A DNA stretch of 64,000 bases, taken from NCBI GenBank assembly GCA_020072585.1, contig JAIQGL010000001.1, forward strand, positions 336,310 through 400,309. The letters are read 5' to 3'. Position 1 is the stretch's first letter; every line of letters starts with the position of its first letter. This document shows positions 26,477 through 35,845 of this stretch, in pieces. The notes beneath the pieces are model-generated. The model saw only the letters and a program-made list of their open reading frames with translations, was not told where the DNA came from and did not search any database. The position numbers and the translations under genes were made by a program. The stretch is from Terriglobia bacterium. GTDB lineage: Bacteria > Acidobacteriota > Terriglobia > Terriglobales > Acidobacteriaceae.

Positions 26477-26680
26477 ATTCCCCTCACCCAGATGCTCCCA
26501 GTCACCTCTGCCGGAAACATCTTCTCTCTCTCTGGCTGCGATCCTCTACCTCTCCAGAAAGAAGCCTTTCTGTCCTGCCAGCGCCCTCCATCACAAGGGG
26601 CTCCACTGCTGCGCCGGACAAACCTACCATCTGCCTTACTGGCAGATAAAAACCCAGAAACTCATCCCTCGCCCTTTTCG

Positions 26681-27403
26681 CTAATTCAGCGAAGCGGGCG
26701 ACACTTCCTCAGCCATGCCGTGATGCAGCCGCAATACGCGGTCACAACGCCGGGCAAACTCAAGGTTGTGGGTGACGATGAGGGAAGTGAGCCGGTACTC
26801 TCGATGAAGTCTCTGCACCAAGGCAAATACCATTTCCGCGGTCCGGTTATCTAAATCGCCGGTCGGCTCGTCTGCCATCAGGATCTCAGGTCCTGTTACC
26901 AGCGCCCTGGCCAGGGCCACCCGTTGTTGCTCACCGCCGGAAAGTTCTCCTGCACGATGATGACTCCGGCTCTCTAATCCAACTTCCCGCAACCACCCCG
27001 CAGCTTGTTTCATGGCCGTTGGGTAGGCGGTACCTTGTATCAGGAGCGGCATGGCAACATTCTCCTGCGCCGTAAATTCCGGCAGCAGGTAGTGAAACTG
27101 CCATACAATGCCGATTCTGCGATTGCGAAAATCCGCGGCAGCATCGTCTGTTAGTTTCGCTACGGGAATCTGGGCGCAGTATACGTCACCTGCGGAAGCA
27201 CGATCAAGAGCACCGAGGATGTGCAACAAACTGCTCTTGCCTGCACCAGATTCACCCACAATGGCAAGCATTTCCCCCTTCCTCACCTGGAAGGACAAGT
27301 TTTCAAAGAGCACTAAATCTGTCTGACCCGACTTATATACCTTCTTAAGTCCGCTCACACGAACAATTTCAGGCGGCAGATCACGTTGTTCTATTGGATG
27401 CAC
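26681..27403 (-). CDS. lolD: Lipoprotein-release ABC transporter ATP-binding protein LolD
   Basis: The product is 240 residues. It has Walker A GESGAGKSS, the Q-loop region IGIVWQFHYLLPEFTAQENV, signature LSGGEQQRVALARAL, Walker B ILMADEP and the H-loop VTHN. The insertion after the Q-loop is typical of LolD/MacB-type ATPases. It follows the lolC/E-type permease gene on the same strand, though with a 225-base gap. Together they would extract outer-membrane lipoproteins from the inner membrane. Confidence 0.9.
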   Translation of the reverse strand: MHPIEQRDLPPEIVRVSGLKKVYKSGQTDLVLFENLSFQVRKGEMLAIVGESGAGKSSLLHILGALDRASAGDVYCAQIPVAKLTDDAAADFRNRRIGIVWQFHYLLPEFTAQENVAMPLLIQGTAYPTAMKQAAGWLREVGLESRSHHRAGELSGGEQQRVALARALVTGPEILMADEPTGDLDNRTAEMVFALVQRLHREYRLTSLIVTHNLEFARRCDRVLRLHHGMAEEVSPASLN

Positions 27404-27628
27404 CAGCCCGCCTCAATGGTGCAGCTATCTACCTTCGCCTGCATTTTCAGTGCCTTTCCCATCGCATGGACCCCTTACTTATTAGAACCCCTGTGACCAA
27501 GGTAAATCTCTAAAATTTCTCCCTCGAAACTTCTTGGGATTTCATTAAACTTCTTAATTCTTCTTACGAAAAACTCCAAGCCCTTCAACATCTTCCACCG
27601 GCAGGCACCACGAAAGCAATGGGGTTTT

Positions 27629-28888
27629 TCACTCATAGCGTAACGCTTCGGCCGGCAAAACGCGCGCGGCCGACCAGGAGGGATACAGTGTGGCAACAAA
27701 AGAGATAAGCAGCGCCACGGCCGCAATCAGCACGCCATCCAGTATCCGCGGGGCAAAGGGCAGATAATCAATGGAATAGACCTCTGACGATAACGCCACA
27801 AAATGGTATCTGGCCCCGGCAATCGCAACCCCGTAGCCCAGAATCAGTCCAGCCACAGTCCCTATTACCCCGATGAGCACTCCCTGGAACATGAAGATAG
27901 CTCGGATTTGCCCCTTTTTTGCGCCCATGGAAATGAGTACGGCGATGTCCTTTGTTTTCTCCATCACCATCATGATCAGGGAAATCAATATGTTCAGAGC
28001 GGCGACAAAAACGATCAGCCCGATGGTTAAAAATGTCACTACCCGCTCCAGCCGCAGGGCACGGAACAAGGCCCGGTTTTCTTCCATCCAATTCTTGGCC
28101 GCAAACCCTGGTCCAGCGGCCTTTTCCAGATCCTTTCCCACTTCTTCTGCTTTATACAGATCGTCAATCTTGAACTCAATGACCGATATCACACTGTCTG
28201 GAAGGCTAAACAGGCGTTGTGCGTCAGAGAGGCGGATGAAGCCCCAGGCGCTGTCATAGTTATAGAAACCGGAGCGGAAAATCCCAACAACCCTGAATTG
28301 CTGGTATCTCGGCATCATCCCAAGTGGTGAAAGCTCGCCTTGCGGGCTGATAACCATAATGGTGGATCCCACCGTTGCGCCGATTGTCTCCGCTAAGTCC
28401 TTTCCTAGCACTACGGGGGGCAAGCTTTTGCCAGCCTTGCAGGCTTCATCTGCCTCTGCGCAAGGCTCCAATGGAGCCGCGGAACCGAGCTTTATGGATT
28501 TCAGTAGTTCACTTACCCGATTTTCATATTCGGGAATAACGCCCTTTAAAAGCGCTCCGCTGGCTCTTGCCGCTCTGGATGCCAGAACCTGTCCATACAT
28601 CGCTGGCGCTACGCCGATCACACGAGGCTGCTTCTCCAGCCGCGTCATCAAGGCACGCCAGTTTTCAATGCCGTCATTTTGTACCCGCACCAGATTGATG
28701 TGGGATTGTGAGCCGAGTAACTGGTCCTGAAGGTCTTTCTGGAAGCCGGCGTTGATGGACAAGGCTATTACCAATGAAGCCACTCCAGCCGTCACGCCGA
28801 TGACTGAGATCACCGTGATCACGCCGATCACCGCCTGCCGCCGTTTGGCACGCAGGTAACGTGCGGCAACAAAGAGTTCAAATCTCAC
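27629..28888 (-). CDS. lolC: Lipoprotein-releasing system permease LolC/LolE
   Basis: The product is 419 residues from a GTG preceded by GGAGATAGA. The start FVAARYLRAKRRQAVIGVIT is followed by one membrane helix (residues about 20-48). A large periplasmic MacB-like domain follows, then three C-terminal helices with the FtsX-domain segment KTKDIAVLISMGAKKGQIRAIF. A single permease gene suggests a LolF-like homodimer (no separate C and E). It pairs with lolD downstream. Confidence 0.9.
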   Translation of the reverse strand: MRFELFVAARYLRAKRRQAVIGVITVISVIGVTAGVASLVIALSINAGFQKDLQDQLLGSQSHINLVRVQNDGIENWRALMTRLEKQPRVIGVAPAMYGQVLASRAARASGALLKGVIPEYENRVSELLKSIKLGSAAPLEPCAEADEACKAGKSLPPVVLGKDLAETIGATVGSTIMVISPQGELSPLGMMPRYQQFRVVGIFRSGFYNYDSAWGFIRLSDAQRLFSLPDSVISVIEFKIDDLYKAEEVGKDLEKAAGPGFAAKNWMEENRALFRALRLERVVTFLTIGLIVFVAALNILISLIMMVMEKTKDIAVLISMGAKKGQIRAIFMFQGVLIGVIGTVAGLILGYGVAIAGARYHFVALSSEVYSIDYLPFAPRILDGVLIAAVALLISFVATLYPSWSAARVLPAEALRYE

Positions 28889-28937
28889 TCTATCTCCAGA
28901 GACAGCTGCCCGGCCCTTTTCATACGGTTACCCTTGT

Positions 28938-29534
28938 TCATACAGACGCCCTCTGAAATGGCAATGGGACAATGGGCACGCGGGCCTTGTACTCGCGAAA
29001 GCTCTGTCCAAAGCGTTTTTCCAATTCCTGCTCCTCTATCCAGATCATCAGAGGAAACGTGAAGAGAGCGCTGACTGCCAGAAACAGGTAACTCACCATC
29101 AGGCCGCTGCCAATGGCCCAGCCGGCAAGATTTAAAAGGTGCGCGATGTAGATGGGATGGCGCATGCGCGCGTGCAAACCCGTGGTGACCAATTCCTGCG
29201 CGTGCTCCCGTGGACGCAACTCCGCTTCACCACTGAGTTTGTGGCCGCCAAAGCCGGAACGGATACCAGCGTAGGTGCGTATCCCCAGCCAGAACGGAAG
29301 AACGGCCGGCGCCCACATCCACGGAGAAGAATAAAGCTGCACCGTGTGCCAGGGCCAGGTGATCCACGCGAGCACAAAAATGATCAGCGCCCAGATTGGC
29401 AGCAAGAGCCAATACGGTGACCGGCGCATGTTCCGCCACGAATCGGCAAAAGGGTGGATAGCAAACCAGAAAAGAGGAATGCTGCCGTAGAGCACACTCA
29501 CCATCCATGGAATGTGCAGCAGCTTTGCCTCCAT
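28938..29534 (-). CDS. Isoprenylcysteine carboxyl-methyltransferase-like membrane protein
   Basis: The product is 198 residues from ATG 29534, with five hydrophobic segments. The C-terminal block with LVTTGLHARMRHPIYIAHLL and the final EEQELEKRFGQSFREYKARVP is the ICMT/PEMT (NnrU-like) signature that binds S-adenosylmethionine at the membrane face. Bacterial members are largely uncharacterised and may methylate lipids or small molecules. A longer frame upstream begins in unrelated sequence. Confidence 0.85.
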   Translation of the reverse strand: MEAKLLHIPWMVSVLYGSIPLFWFAIHPFADSWRNMRRSPYWLLLPIWALIIFVLAWITWPWHTVQLYSSPWMWAPAVLPFWLGIRTYAGIRSGFGGHKLSGEAELRPREHAQELVTTGLHARMRHPIYIAHLLNLAGWAIGSGLMVSYLFLAVSALFTFPLMIWIEEQELEKRFGQSFREYKARVPIVPLPFQRASV

Positions 29535-29762
29535 ATTTGAATTGTAGCAGTGTACTGAATGCAGCACATGTCCCAATAATGGAACCGCCAGCTAGATCGT
29601 CATTCCGAAGGCCGTAAAACGAGCGCACGGTTCATTAAGTGCGCGAGTCGGGGCCCCGGCACGTGGTTTTGGCGTGTTGGGATGAGAGTAGACCTAAGGG
29701 CCCTTGTGTTTGACGAGTGAAGAAGGGGCAATTAGCTTTGAAGGTTCTACTGCTCAAATTTC

Positions 29763-30521
29763 ATGATCCGGCCAAAACGCAGAAAACAACTTCCATTACA
29801 ACCGGTCATCCGCTGCGTGATCTTTGACCTGGATGACACGCTCTATGACTGCTTTGGACAGCGCGTGCGCGTGGCCCATCGCTTCGCCGCGCAGGCCATG
29901 GTTGAGGCTGGTCTCAAGGCCGATGCGGAAGCCGTGTATCGCGTCCGCATGCGCGCCTTCCGCCAGGACCCCATGCTCCGCCACATCGATGCCGAGGTCT
30001 CGCGCCACTTCCGTGCTGAAGATCCTGAGGCCGTCAGCCGCGCCGCGCGCGAAGCCTATTTCAATTGTCCTGTCGGCAAACTCAAGCTGTTTACCGGATC
30101 ATTGCCGCTACTGCGCTTTCTGGCAAAACGCGGTGTAAGGAATTTCATCGTCAGCTTCGGCGAGCCCGCGACCCAGCACGCAAAAGTGAAAGCGCTGGGT
30201 CTGGACTGCGAGCCCTCCATCGAAAAGATTTATTATGCCGATCGCGGCAACGTGCTTACCAAAGAAGCTGCTTTCCACAGGATCCAGAAAAAGACCCGGC
30301 TGAAATCCCAGGAGATCCTGGTAGTCGGCGACCGCCCCTCGCGCGAGATCCGTGCCGGCAGGGATCTGGGCATGCACACCGTTCGCCTGCGTCACGGTGA
30401 GTTCAAAGCGCAAATGCCTGCGGGACCGGAAGAAGAGCCGGATTATGTGGTGGCAAGCATTGCTGCTATCCGCACACTGCCGTTCGCCTGGGGAGATGCA
30501 GAATTTTATCGTGGAGTTTGA
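29763..30521 (+). CDS. HAD-superfamily hydrolase
   Basis: The product is 252 residues. Motif I is IFDLDDTLYD near residue 22, with the nucleophile and acid/base Asp pair. Motif II is the IVSFGEP region, motif III a Lys in LTKEAAFH, and motif IV VVGDRPSREIRAGRDLG. The helical cap between motifs I and II places it in subfamily I, with phosphatases and pyrimidine nucleotidases. The substrate is unknown. It is monocistronic; the basic N-terminus (RPKRRKQ) is unusual. Confidence 0.88.
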   Translation: MIRPKRRKQLPLQPVIRCVIFDLDDTLYDCFGQRVRVAHRFAAQAMVEAGLKADAEAVYRVRMRAFRQDPMLRHIDAEVSRHFRAEDPEAVSRAAREAYFNCPVGKLKLFTGSLPLLRFLAKRGVRNFIVSFGEPATQHAKVKALGLDCEPSIEKIYYADRGNVLTKEAAFHRIQKKTRLKSQEILVVGDRPSREIRAGRDLGMHTVRLRHGEFKAQMPAGPEEEPDYVVASIAAIRTLPFAWGDAEFYRGV

Positions 30522-30563
30522 GGTGACGCACTCCTCATTGGCTCGTCCTGTTTGGGGCGCCCT

Positions 30564-31466
30564 TTAATTGCCCGCCTTCGGCTCTCGAATGTCGAATCTC
30601 GGATTGAATATTACAAAACCCTCCCGATTGTTGACATAGAGAGCGCGAAACAGGATTGTAGGCAGCAGGCCGTCTTCGGGGCGCGACTCGCCGGCGCCCG
30701 GAGACAAGAGAGCCAGCTTGATATCGTGGAAATGTTGATCGCCGATCGTGAGAGAGTGAATGCGCAGCATCGCGACTTCCAGAGAATCGCTCCGGGAATT
30801 GACGAGCGAAGAGTTTCCGCCGAGTTGCGAGGGGCTCAGCTGCTCCATTTTGCGAAAGAGTACCAGATCGCTGCTCCCGGAATCGAGCAGTAGATGCGCC
30901 TTGGCAATGCCCAGGGACGGCATTTCCGCCTGAATCACCATCCTGCTGCCGGTTGCTTCAAGAGGCACGCGCTTTCCTATTGTGGAATCGCGCAACTCGT
31001 TTTGTGACTCAAGGTGCAGAAGCCGCCGGCGGTAATCAAGCGCGTAATTGAAATGCGAGAGGAAATTCTGTCCGAGAATGCCGCGAAGGTGCGGATCCAG
31101 TTTGCGCAGTTCCGGCATGTCTTCAACAAGGACCTCCACGTCAGATACCGCAGCCGAGCCTAAGGCGACCCTGCGCAGTGAGCTCCTTACCAGGACCTGT
31201 TTGCCGACAGGCGTGGTCAAGGTCATGCGATCCAATGGCGCCAGCGACAATAGTGAAGCAAGTCTCGGATCCACAAGAGTGGTATCCGTTCCGGTGTCGA
31301 GAATGAAATCGAATGGGCCAAGGTCGTTCATCTGAAGCGACACGACGGTGAAGGTATCGTGCACCAACCGAAACTGCTCTTGCTGCTGGGCGCTTGCCGC
31401 CGGACAGGCAGCTGCGACGCTAACGTAAAATAAAACCTTCAGTCCAAAGTAGTGTGTTTTTGTCAT
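30564..31466 (-). CDS. Secreted retropepsin-like aspartyl protease family protein
   Basis: The product is 300 residues from ATG 31466; a TTG one codon upstream is also in frame. A signal peptide (ending around ASAQ) is followed by two half-domains, each with an aspartyl-protease-type motif: FILDTGTDTTLVDP and LLLDSGSSDLV. GILGQNFLSHFNYALDYRR is typical of bacterial periplasmic clan AA proteins. It is divergent from the winged-helix/propeller regulator with only 91 bases between. Its Shine-Dalgarno is buried in a perfect hairpin (see 31469-31492). Confidence 0.87.
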   Translation of the reverse strand: MTKTHYFGLKVLFYVSVAAACPAASAQQQEQFRLVHDTFTVVSLQMNDLGPFDFILDTGTDTTLVDPRLASLLSLAPLDRMTLTTPVGKQVLVRSSLRRVALGSAAVSDVEVLVEDMPELRKLDPHLRGILGQNFLSHFNYALDYRRRLLHLESQNELRDSTIGKRVPLEATGSRMVIQAEMPSLGIAKAHLLLDSGSSDLVLFRKMEQLSPSQLGGNSSLVNSRSDSLEVAMLRIHSLTIGDQHFHDIKLALLSPGAGESRPEDGLLPTILFRALYVNNREGFVIFNPRFDIREPKAGN

Positions 31467-31468
31467 CA

Positions 31469-31492
31469 AGTCCTCCCTGTTTAGGGAGGACT
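31469..31492 (-). promoter_or_regulatory. Perfect hairpin sequestering the aspartyl-protease Shine-Dalgarno
   Basis: Two 10-base arms (AGTCCTCCCT and AGGGAGGACT on both strands) flank a 4-base loop. In the minus-strand mRNA the 3' arm contains the GGGAGG ribosome-binding site and ends two bases before the ATG at 31466. The stem could block translation until melted or bound. As DNA, the same palindrome could be an operator in the 91-base divergent promoter region. Confidence 0.6.
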
Positions 31493-31560
31493 TTAGGTTT
31501 CAGCCGTCTGGAGAGTAATGAGGTCGAGTTGATCTTTCGGCAAGGTTCGATGATGGAGTT

Positions 31561-33735
31561 GTGAGGGCAGACGTGGCAGAGCGTTATAGCTTCGACGATG
31601 TGGAAATTGACCCGAGCGAGTTTCGGGTGGTCAAGTCTGGCCAGGCTGTACCGGTGGAGCCTAAGGCGTTGCAGGTATTGGTTTTCATGGTCGAGAACCG
31701 GGGCCGTCTGATAGAGAAGGGCGAACTTCTCAACGCTGTCTGGAAGGATGCCTTTGTTACGGAAAATGTTCTCAGCCGCGCAGTCGCCCAGTTGCGCAAG
31801 GGGCTGGCCGACGATCCGAAAGATGCCCGTTACATTGAGACAGTCCCAACGCGCGGCTATCGTTTTATCGCGGATGTCGAGGTCCGGGACGATCAGATTC
31901 AGCCCCAGGCCGCTGCGCCCACGGTTGCTGCTCCGACGATTGTGCCCAAGCCACAAAGGAAGACCCGGGCCTGGGTGGTGGTTTCTGCCTTGGCGGGAGT
32001 GATCCTGATCGCCGCGCTTGTGCTGGTGCTTCGCCGGCAGCGCACGGCAGAGCATCTCGAGGTGTTGAACTCTAACCAGATAACCACGTCGAGCGGACTG
32101 TCTATGTATCCCTCATTCTCGCCTGACGGCAACGCCATGGCTTACTCGGCGGACCGCGGCAAAGGATTTGAACTTTTCGTTCGCCAGCTTGCTCCCGGGG
32201 GTCGGGAGGTACAGATCACTACCGACGGTGGCCAGAATATGCAGCCAGCGTGGTCCCCGGACGGGCAGTTCATCGCGTACCATTCCTACCGAAGCGGCGG
32301 CATCTGGATCGTGCCGGCTTTGGGTGGCAGCTCGCGACGGATCTGCGAGTTCGGCTCCCATCCCGCGTGGTCGCGCGACGGCGCATGGATTGCTTTTCAG
32401 TCCGCGCCAAGCACTGACCTGAGCGCCGATAGCAGCGGAGTTTTCCCTCCTTCCACGATCTGGCAGGTTCGCTCTGACGGACGTGACGCAACCCAGATCA
32501 CACATCCCGGCGTGCCGGAAGGCGGACACGGAGCGCCGTCGTGGTCGCCCGATGGCAAGCACCTTGTGTTTGTATCCGTGATACTCGGCCGTTCGAGCGT
32601 ATGGGCCACTGACACGCAAGGCTCGCCTCCTGTGCGCCTGTCGCCGGATGCTCTCGGCAATTATGATCCCATCTATTCACTGGACGGTAAGAGTGTTCTC
32701 TATGGCGCCGTGACCCCTACGGCGAACTATGGATTGTGGCAGGTCAGAATCTCTCCCGAGACCTCCATTCCGCTCGAAGAGCCGGTGCAGATCGTGAACT
32801 CTGGCGGAGTTCGCATCAAGAATCTGGCCCTCTCCAGAGACGGTAAAAAGCTTCTCTATTCCGCCGTTAGCCTCACCAGCAGCCTGCAATCCTTGCCGCT
32901 CTCCCCCTCGGGAGAGCCTTCTGGCCCGCCCGTCGCGCTCAGCAGCGATGTTGGCTGCCGGGCATTCGGTCCCGTATTTTCGCCGGACGGCGCGCGCATC
33001 GCATTTTCCTCCTGCCGCGGTCTCGCTGGAGCCATTCCACGGGTTTGGCTGGTGAATGCTGACGGAACTGACAAGCAGCCACTCACCCTTGGCCCAACAT
33101 CTTCCGGGGTCCCCAGATGGTTTCCCGATGGACGCAGGATCCTGTTCCTGCATGGCCATTGGAAACCCAGCGGCTTATACGCGATCGATCTGCAAACGCG
33201 CCAGGAGAGCCAGTTGGCATCCATTGACCGCGACTTAGAAGCCTTTGATCTTTCGCCCGATGGCAAACTGGTCATATTCAATTCAACCACTGCCGGAATC
33301 GTCAATCTGTGGCGATTGAACCTGGAGGATGGAAAGACCTCGCAGTTCACCTTCGATAAGGAGCTGCTTGGATTTCCGTCGTGGTCGCCGAACGGAGAAT
33401 TCATTGCCGCGGAAATGCAGCGCGGCCCCGATACCAATATCGTGATCGTGCCAAAATCCGGCGGGCCTTTGACTCAGGTCACATTCGATCACGCACTCAA
33501 CTGGCCGCACAGCTGGTCTCCGGACGGAGATCGCATCATTTTTGCCAAACGCGAATCCACCGGATTCTGGAATGTGTGGTCAGTCTCAAAGTCCACGTTG
33601 AAGCAAAGGCAGCTGACTCACTATGAAAACCTCAATGCCTTTGTCCGGTATCCCACCATCTCCCCGCGAGGCAACCAGATCGTCTACGAATCTACGGAAT
33701 CAACCGGGAATATCTGGATGATCGAATTCAAATGA
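31561..33735 (+). CDS. Membrane-bound winged-helix regulator with PD40 beta-propeller (CadC/TolB-like)
   Basis: The product is 724 residues from a GTG. Residues about 8-105 form an OmpR/CadC-type DNA-binding domain (FDDVEIDPSEFRVVKSG ... ETVPTRGYRFIADVEV). A Pro-rich linker and one membrane helix (about 140-163) follow. The remainder is an extracytoplasmic propeller built of TolB/PD40 repeats (PSFSPDGNAMAYSADR, PAWSPDGQFIAYHS, PSWSPDGKHLVFVS and more). The design couples a periplasmic sensor to DNA binding without phosphorylation. Its divergent neighbour, the aspartyl protease, is the obvious candidate target. Confidence 0.9.
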   Translation: MRADVAERYSFDDVEIDPSEFRVVKSGQAVPVEPKALQVLVFMVENRGRLIEKGELLNAVWKDAFVTENVLSRAVAQLRKGLADDPKDARYIETVPTRGYRFIADVEVRDDQIQPQAAAPTVAAPTIVPKPQRKTRAWVVVSALAGVILIAALVLVLRRQRTAEHLEVLNSNQITTSSGLSMYPSFSPDGNAMAYSADRGKGFELFVRQLAPGGREVQITTDGGQNMQPAWSPDGQFIAYHSYRSGGIWIVPALGGSSRRICEFGSHPAWSRDGAWIAFQSAPSTDLSADSSGVFPPSTIWQVRSDGRDATQITHPGVPEGGHGAPSWSPDGKHLVFVSVILGRSSVWATDTQGSPPVRLSPDALGNYDPIYSLDGKSVLYGAVTPTANYGLWQVRISPETSIPLEEPVQIVNSGGVRIKNLALSRDGKKLLYSAVSLTSSLQSLPLSPSGEPSGPPVALSSDVGCRAFGPVFSPDGARIAFSSCRGLAGAIPRVWLVNADGTDKQPLTLGPTSSGVPRWFPDGRRILFLHGHWKPSGLYAIDLQTRQESQLASIDRDLEAFDLSPDGKLVIFNSTTAGIVNLWRLNLEDGKTSQFTFDKELLGFPSWSPNGEFIAAEMQRGPDTNIVIVPKSGGPLTQVTFDHALNWPHSWSPDGDRIIFAKRESTGFWNVWSVSKSTLKQRQLTHYENLNAFVRYPTISPRGNQIVYESTESTGNIWMIEFK

Positions 33736-33897
33736 AGCTGATTTAAGATCCTGACACTAAGATTTTCGCGGCGAGATAAGAATTCAATACAGAGCAGCAT
33801 GTTGGCTGCATAGGTAGATGGCGATGCGCACGGCCGCGATGAGAGAGAATCGATCAATCTTCCAGGGACCCAGTGTGCTGTGTCCCAAATGCAGCCG

Positions 33898-35709
33898 CTA
33901 GTGGCCGGACGCAACTCCGGGTTTGTTCCTTGCCTGCTCGATGCACCAGTCAACGTGCCATGCCAGCACTTCCAGCGGCATGGGCCCGCTGCCCAGGACC
34001 CAGTCATGAAATTCGCGAATATCGAATTTCTTTTCCAGCTCGTTTTTAGCTCTCTCGCGCAGCCGCAAGATCTCCCCACTGCCCACTCTGTAAGCCAGTG
34101 CCTGCGCCGGCGTGCCTAGCGAATAACGGAGGGATTCACTTTCAATTTGAGTTTCAGATTCCAGTTCATGCTGCCGCATGTATTCCTTTGCCTTGGCGCG
34201 GCTCCAGCGCATGGCATGCATTCCAGTATCTACTACCAGCCGGACGGCTTGATGCATATCTTGCGCCAGAAGAGCGTAGCGGTCATAGTCGTCGCGGTAC
34301 GCCCCCATTTCAACTCCCAGCCATGAACTGTAGTCGGCCCAGCCTTCGCTATAGGCAGGGATGATCGTGTGCCGGTGCATTTCAGGCAACGCGTGGTTTT
34401 CCGCCGTTAAATTCAGCTGGAAATGATGTCCTGGAACCAGTTCATGCAAGATTAGCGGTCCAGCCTTGAACATTGACCGCTCGGTCAGGTGCGATCCGTT
34501 AAAAAAGTAAATGCCCACGGGCTGGCCTGGTGAAGGCTCCGCGTAATAGCCGAAAGTCATTGCTCCTTCCAATGATGCATCCAGCCTTCTTACGTCATAG
34601 GTGGCTTTGGGCACGTGCAGGAAGTAAGAACTAACCTTCGGCTCCACGCGGTGCACGTATGACATGAGGCGCTCTCGCACCTCTTCCTGACTCTTCGCCA
34701 TAAAGCGAGGGTCGGTTTGCAGAAGCCGATGGAATTCCTCGCGGCTGCCTTTGAATCCGATCTTGTTGCGAAGAGCAGTCATTTCCTCTTCCAGGTGCGC
34801 CACGCCTTCCACGCCAATCCGGTGCAGTTCTTCCGGTGTAACGTTCAGCGTTGTGTACGCGCGCACCAGGAAGCGGTAATACTCCTGTCCCAGGGGATAC
34901 TGCCAGAGCCCAACGCCCTCTGGAGCGTGGCTGGCGTACTCACCGGATATATAGGCGACCAGCGTTTCAAACTCTGGGTTGATTCGCGCCTTGATGATCT
35001 GCTTCACCTTTTCCTGGAAAGTCGACGCCAGCGCAGGATCGATGGAAGCGAGCCGTTCCTGACCAACGAACAGGGGACTTTTGTCAGGCTCCTTCAGGTA
35101 GAAGGAGAAAAGCGCCTTTGCGCCTGGAATGCCGTCTTTGGGCAGGACGAAACCGCGCCGTACCTGCTCTTGCAGCGTCTTGCGGGTCCGGGCGATGAAT
35201 GCCGGATACTGGTCCAACAGGCCCAGGTAGTGCTCCAGATCACTTGCGTTGCGGAATTGCTGGTCATCCAGGATCCGCTGTACCACAGGAACCACTGATG
35301 AGTACGCGGTGACGTTAATCTCAATCCAGTAATATCTTGCGAACTCCTGGTCCAGGCCCGCTTGCCAGCGCAGGATCTTCAGGGTGAGCTGCTCATCGTG
35401 CGTCAGCTCAGCCGGTTTTACTTTTTTTAGTTCGGTCAGAATGTGAGCGGCAAATGCGCCGTCGGCTTTTGCGTTCGCTTCAGAAAGATCGGGCAGTTCA
35501 TTCATCGGCGCCCCAGACCGGAAGCGCTCAAAGAAATTGTGGGTGAGCGTGTAATGCGAATACTCGTTAGCGATTTGTGTCAGAAATGCCGAGCTTTGCT
35601 TGGATGATGTGTCCTTGTGCGGAGCCTGGGCTTGCCCCAGAACCAAAGCCGGAGCAGCAAGAATGCCGGCGAAAAGTATCAGGCCGGAAAGTAATGCGCG
35701 TTGTCTCAT
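33898..35709 (-). CDS. Secreted DUF885-family metallopeptidase-like protein
   Basis: The product is 603 residues with a signal peptide ending near VLGQA (residue 27). The zinc-type motif is HELVPGHHF (His422, Glu423, His428), followed by YSEGWADYSSWLGVEMG, which carries the third ligand region of DUF885 proteins. These resemble M32/M3-like thermolysin-fold peptidases in layout, and some bacterial members are dipeptidyl carboxypeptidase-like. It is probably periplasmic. The gene is solitary. Confidence 0.87.
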   Translation of the reverse strand: MRQRALLSGLILFAGILAAPALVLGQAQAPHKDTSSKQSSAFLTQIANEYSHYTLTHNFFERFRSGAPMNELPDLSEANAKADGAFAAHILTELKKVKPAELTHDEQLTLKILRWQAGLDQEFARYYWIEINVTAYSSVVPVVQRILDDQQFRNASDLEHYLGLLDQYPAFIARTRKTLQEQVRRGFVLPKDGIPGAKALFSFYLKEPDKSPLFVGQERLASIDPALASTFQEKVKQIIKARINPEFETLVAYISGEYASHAPEGVGLWQYPLGQEYYRFLVRAYTTLNVTPEELHRIGVEGVAHLEEEMTALRNKIGFKGSREEFHRLLQTDPRFMAKSQEEVRERLMSYVHRVEPKVSSYFLHVPKATYDVRRLDASLEGAMTFGYYAEPSPGQPVGIYFFNGSHLTERSMFKAGPLILHELVPGHHFQLNLTAENHALPEMHRHTIIPAYSEGWADYSSWLGVEMGAYRDDYDRYALLAQDMHQAVRLVVDTGMHAMRWSRAKAKEYMRQHELESETQIESESLRYSLGTPAQALAYRVGSGEILRLRERAKNELEKKFDIREFHDWVLGSGPMPLEVLAWHVDWCIEQARNKPGVASGH

Positions 35710-35845
35710 CCAATCGTCTCCGCAAGCTGCATTGTGAAAGCGATTATATGCGCCTCTGATTTAAATTCATGGGGTTTGTGCAGGTTTCGTTTCCAGTCTC
35801 AACGCGCTATGATCGAGCTTGCGGGATACGATTGGTGATCTTAGG

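Noticed and set aside
27475..27726. Minus-strand 83-residue frame between lolC and lolD
   Set aside because: Overlaps the 3' end of lolC in another frame and has no ribosome site or family match.
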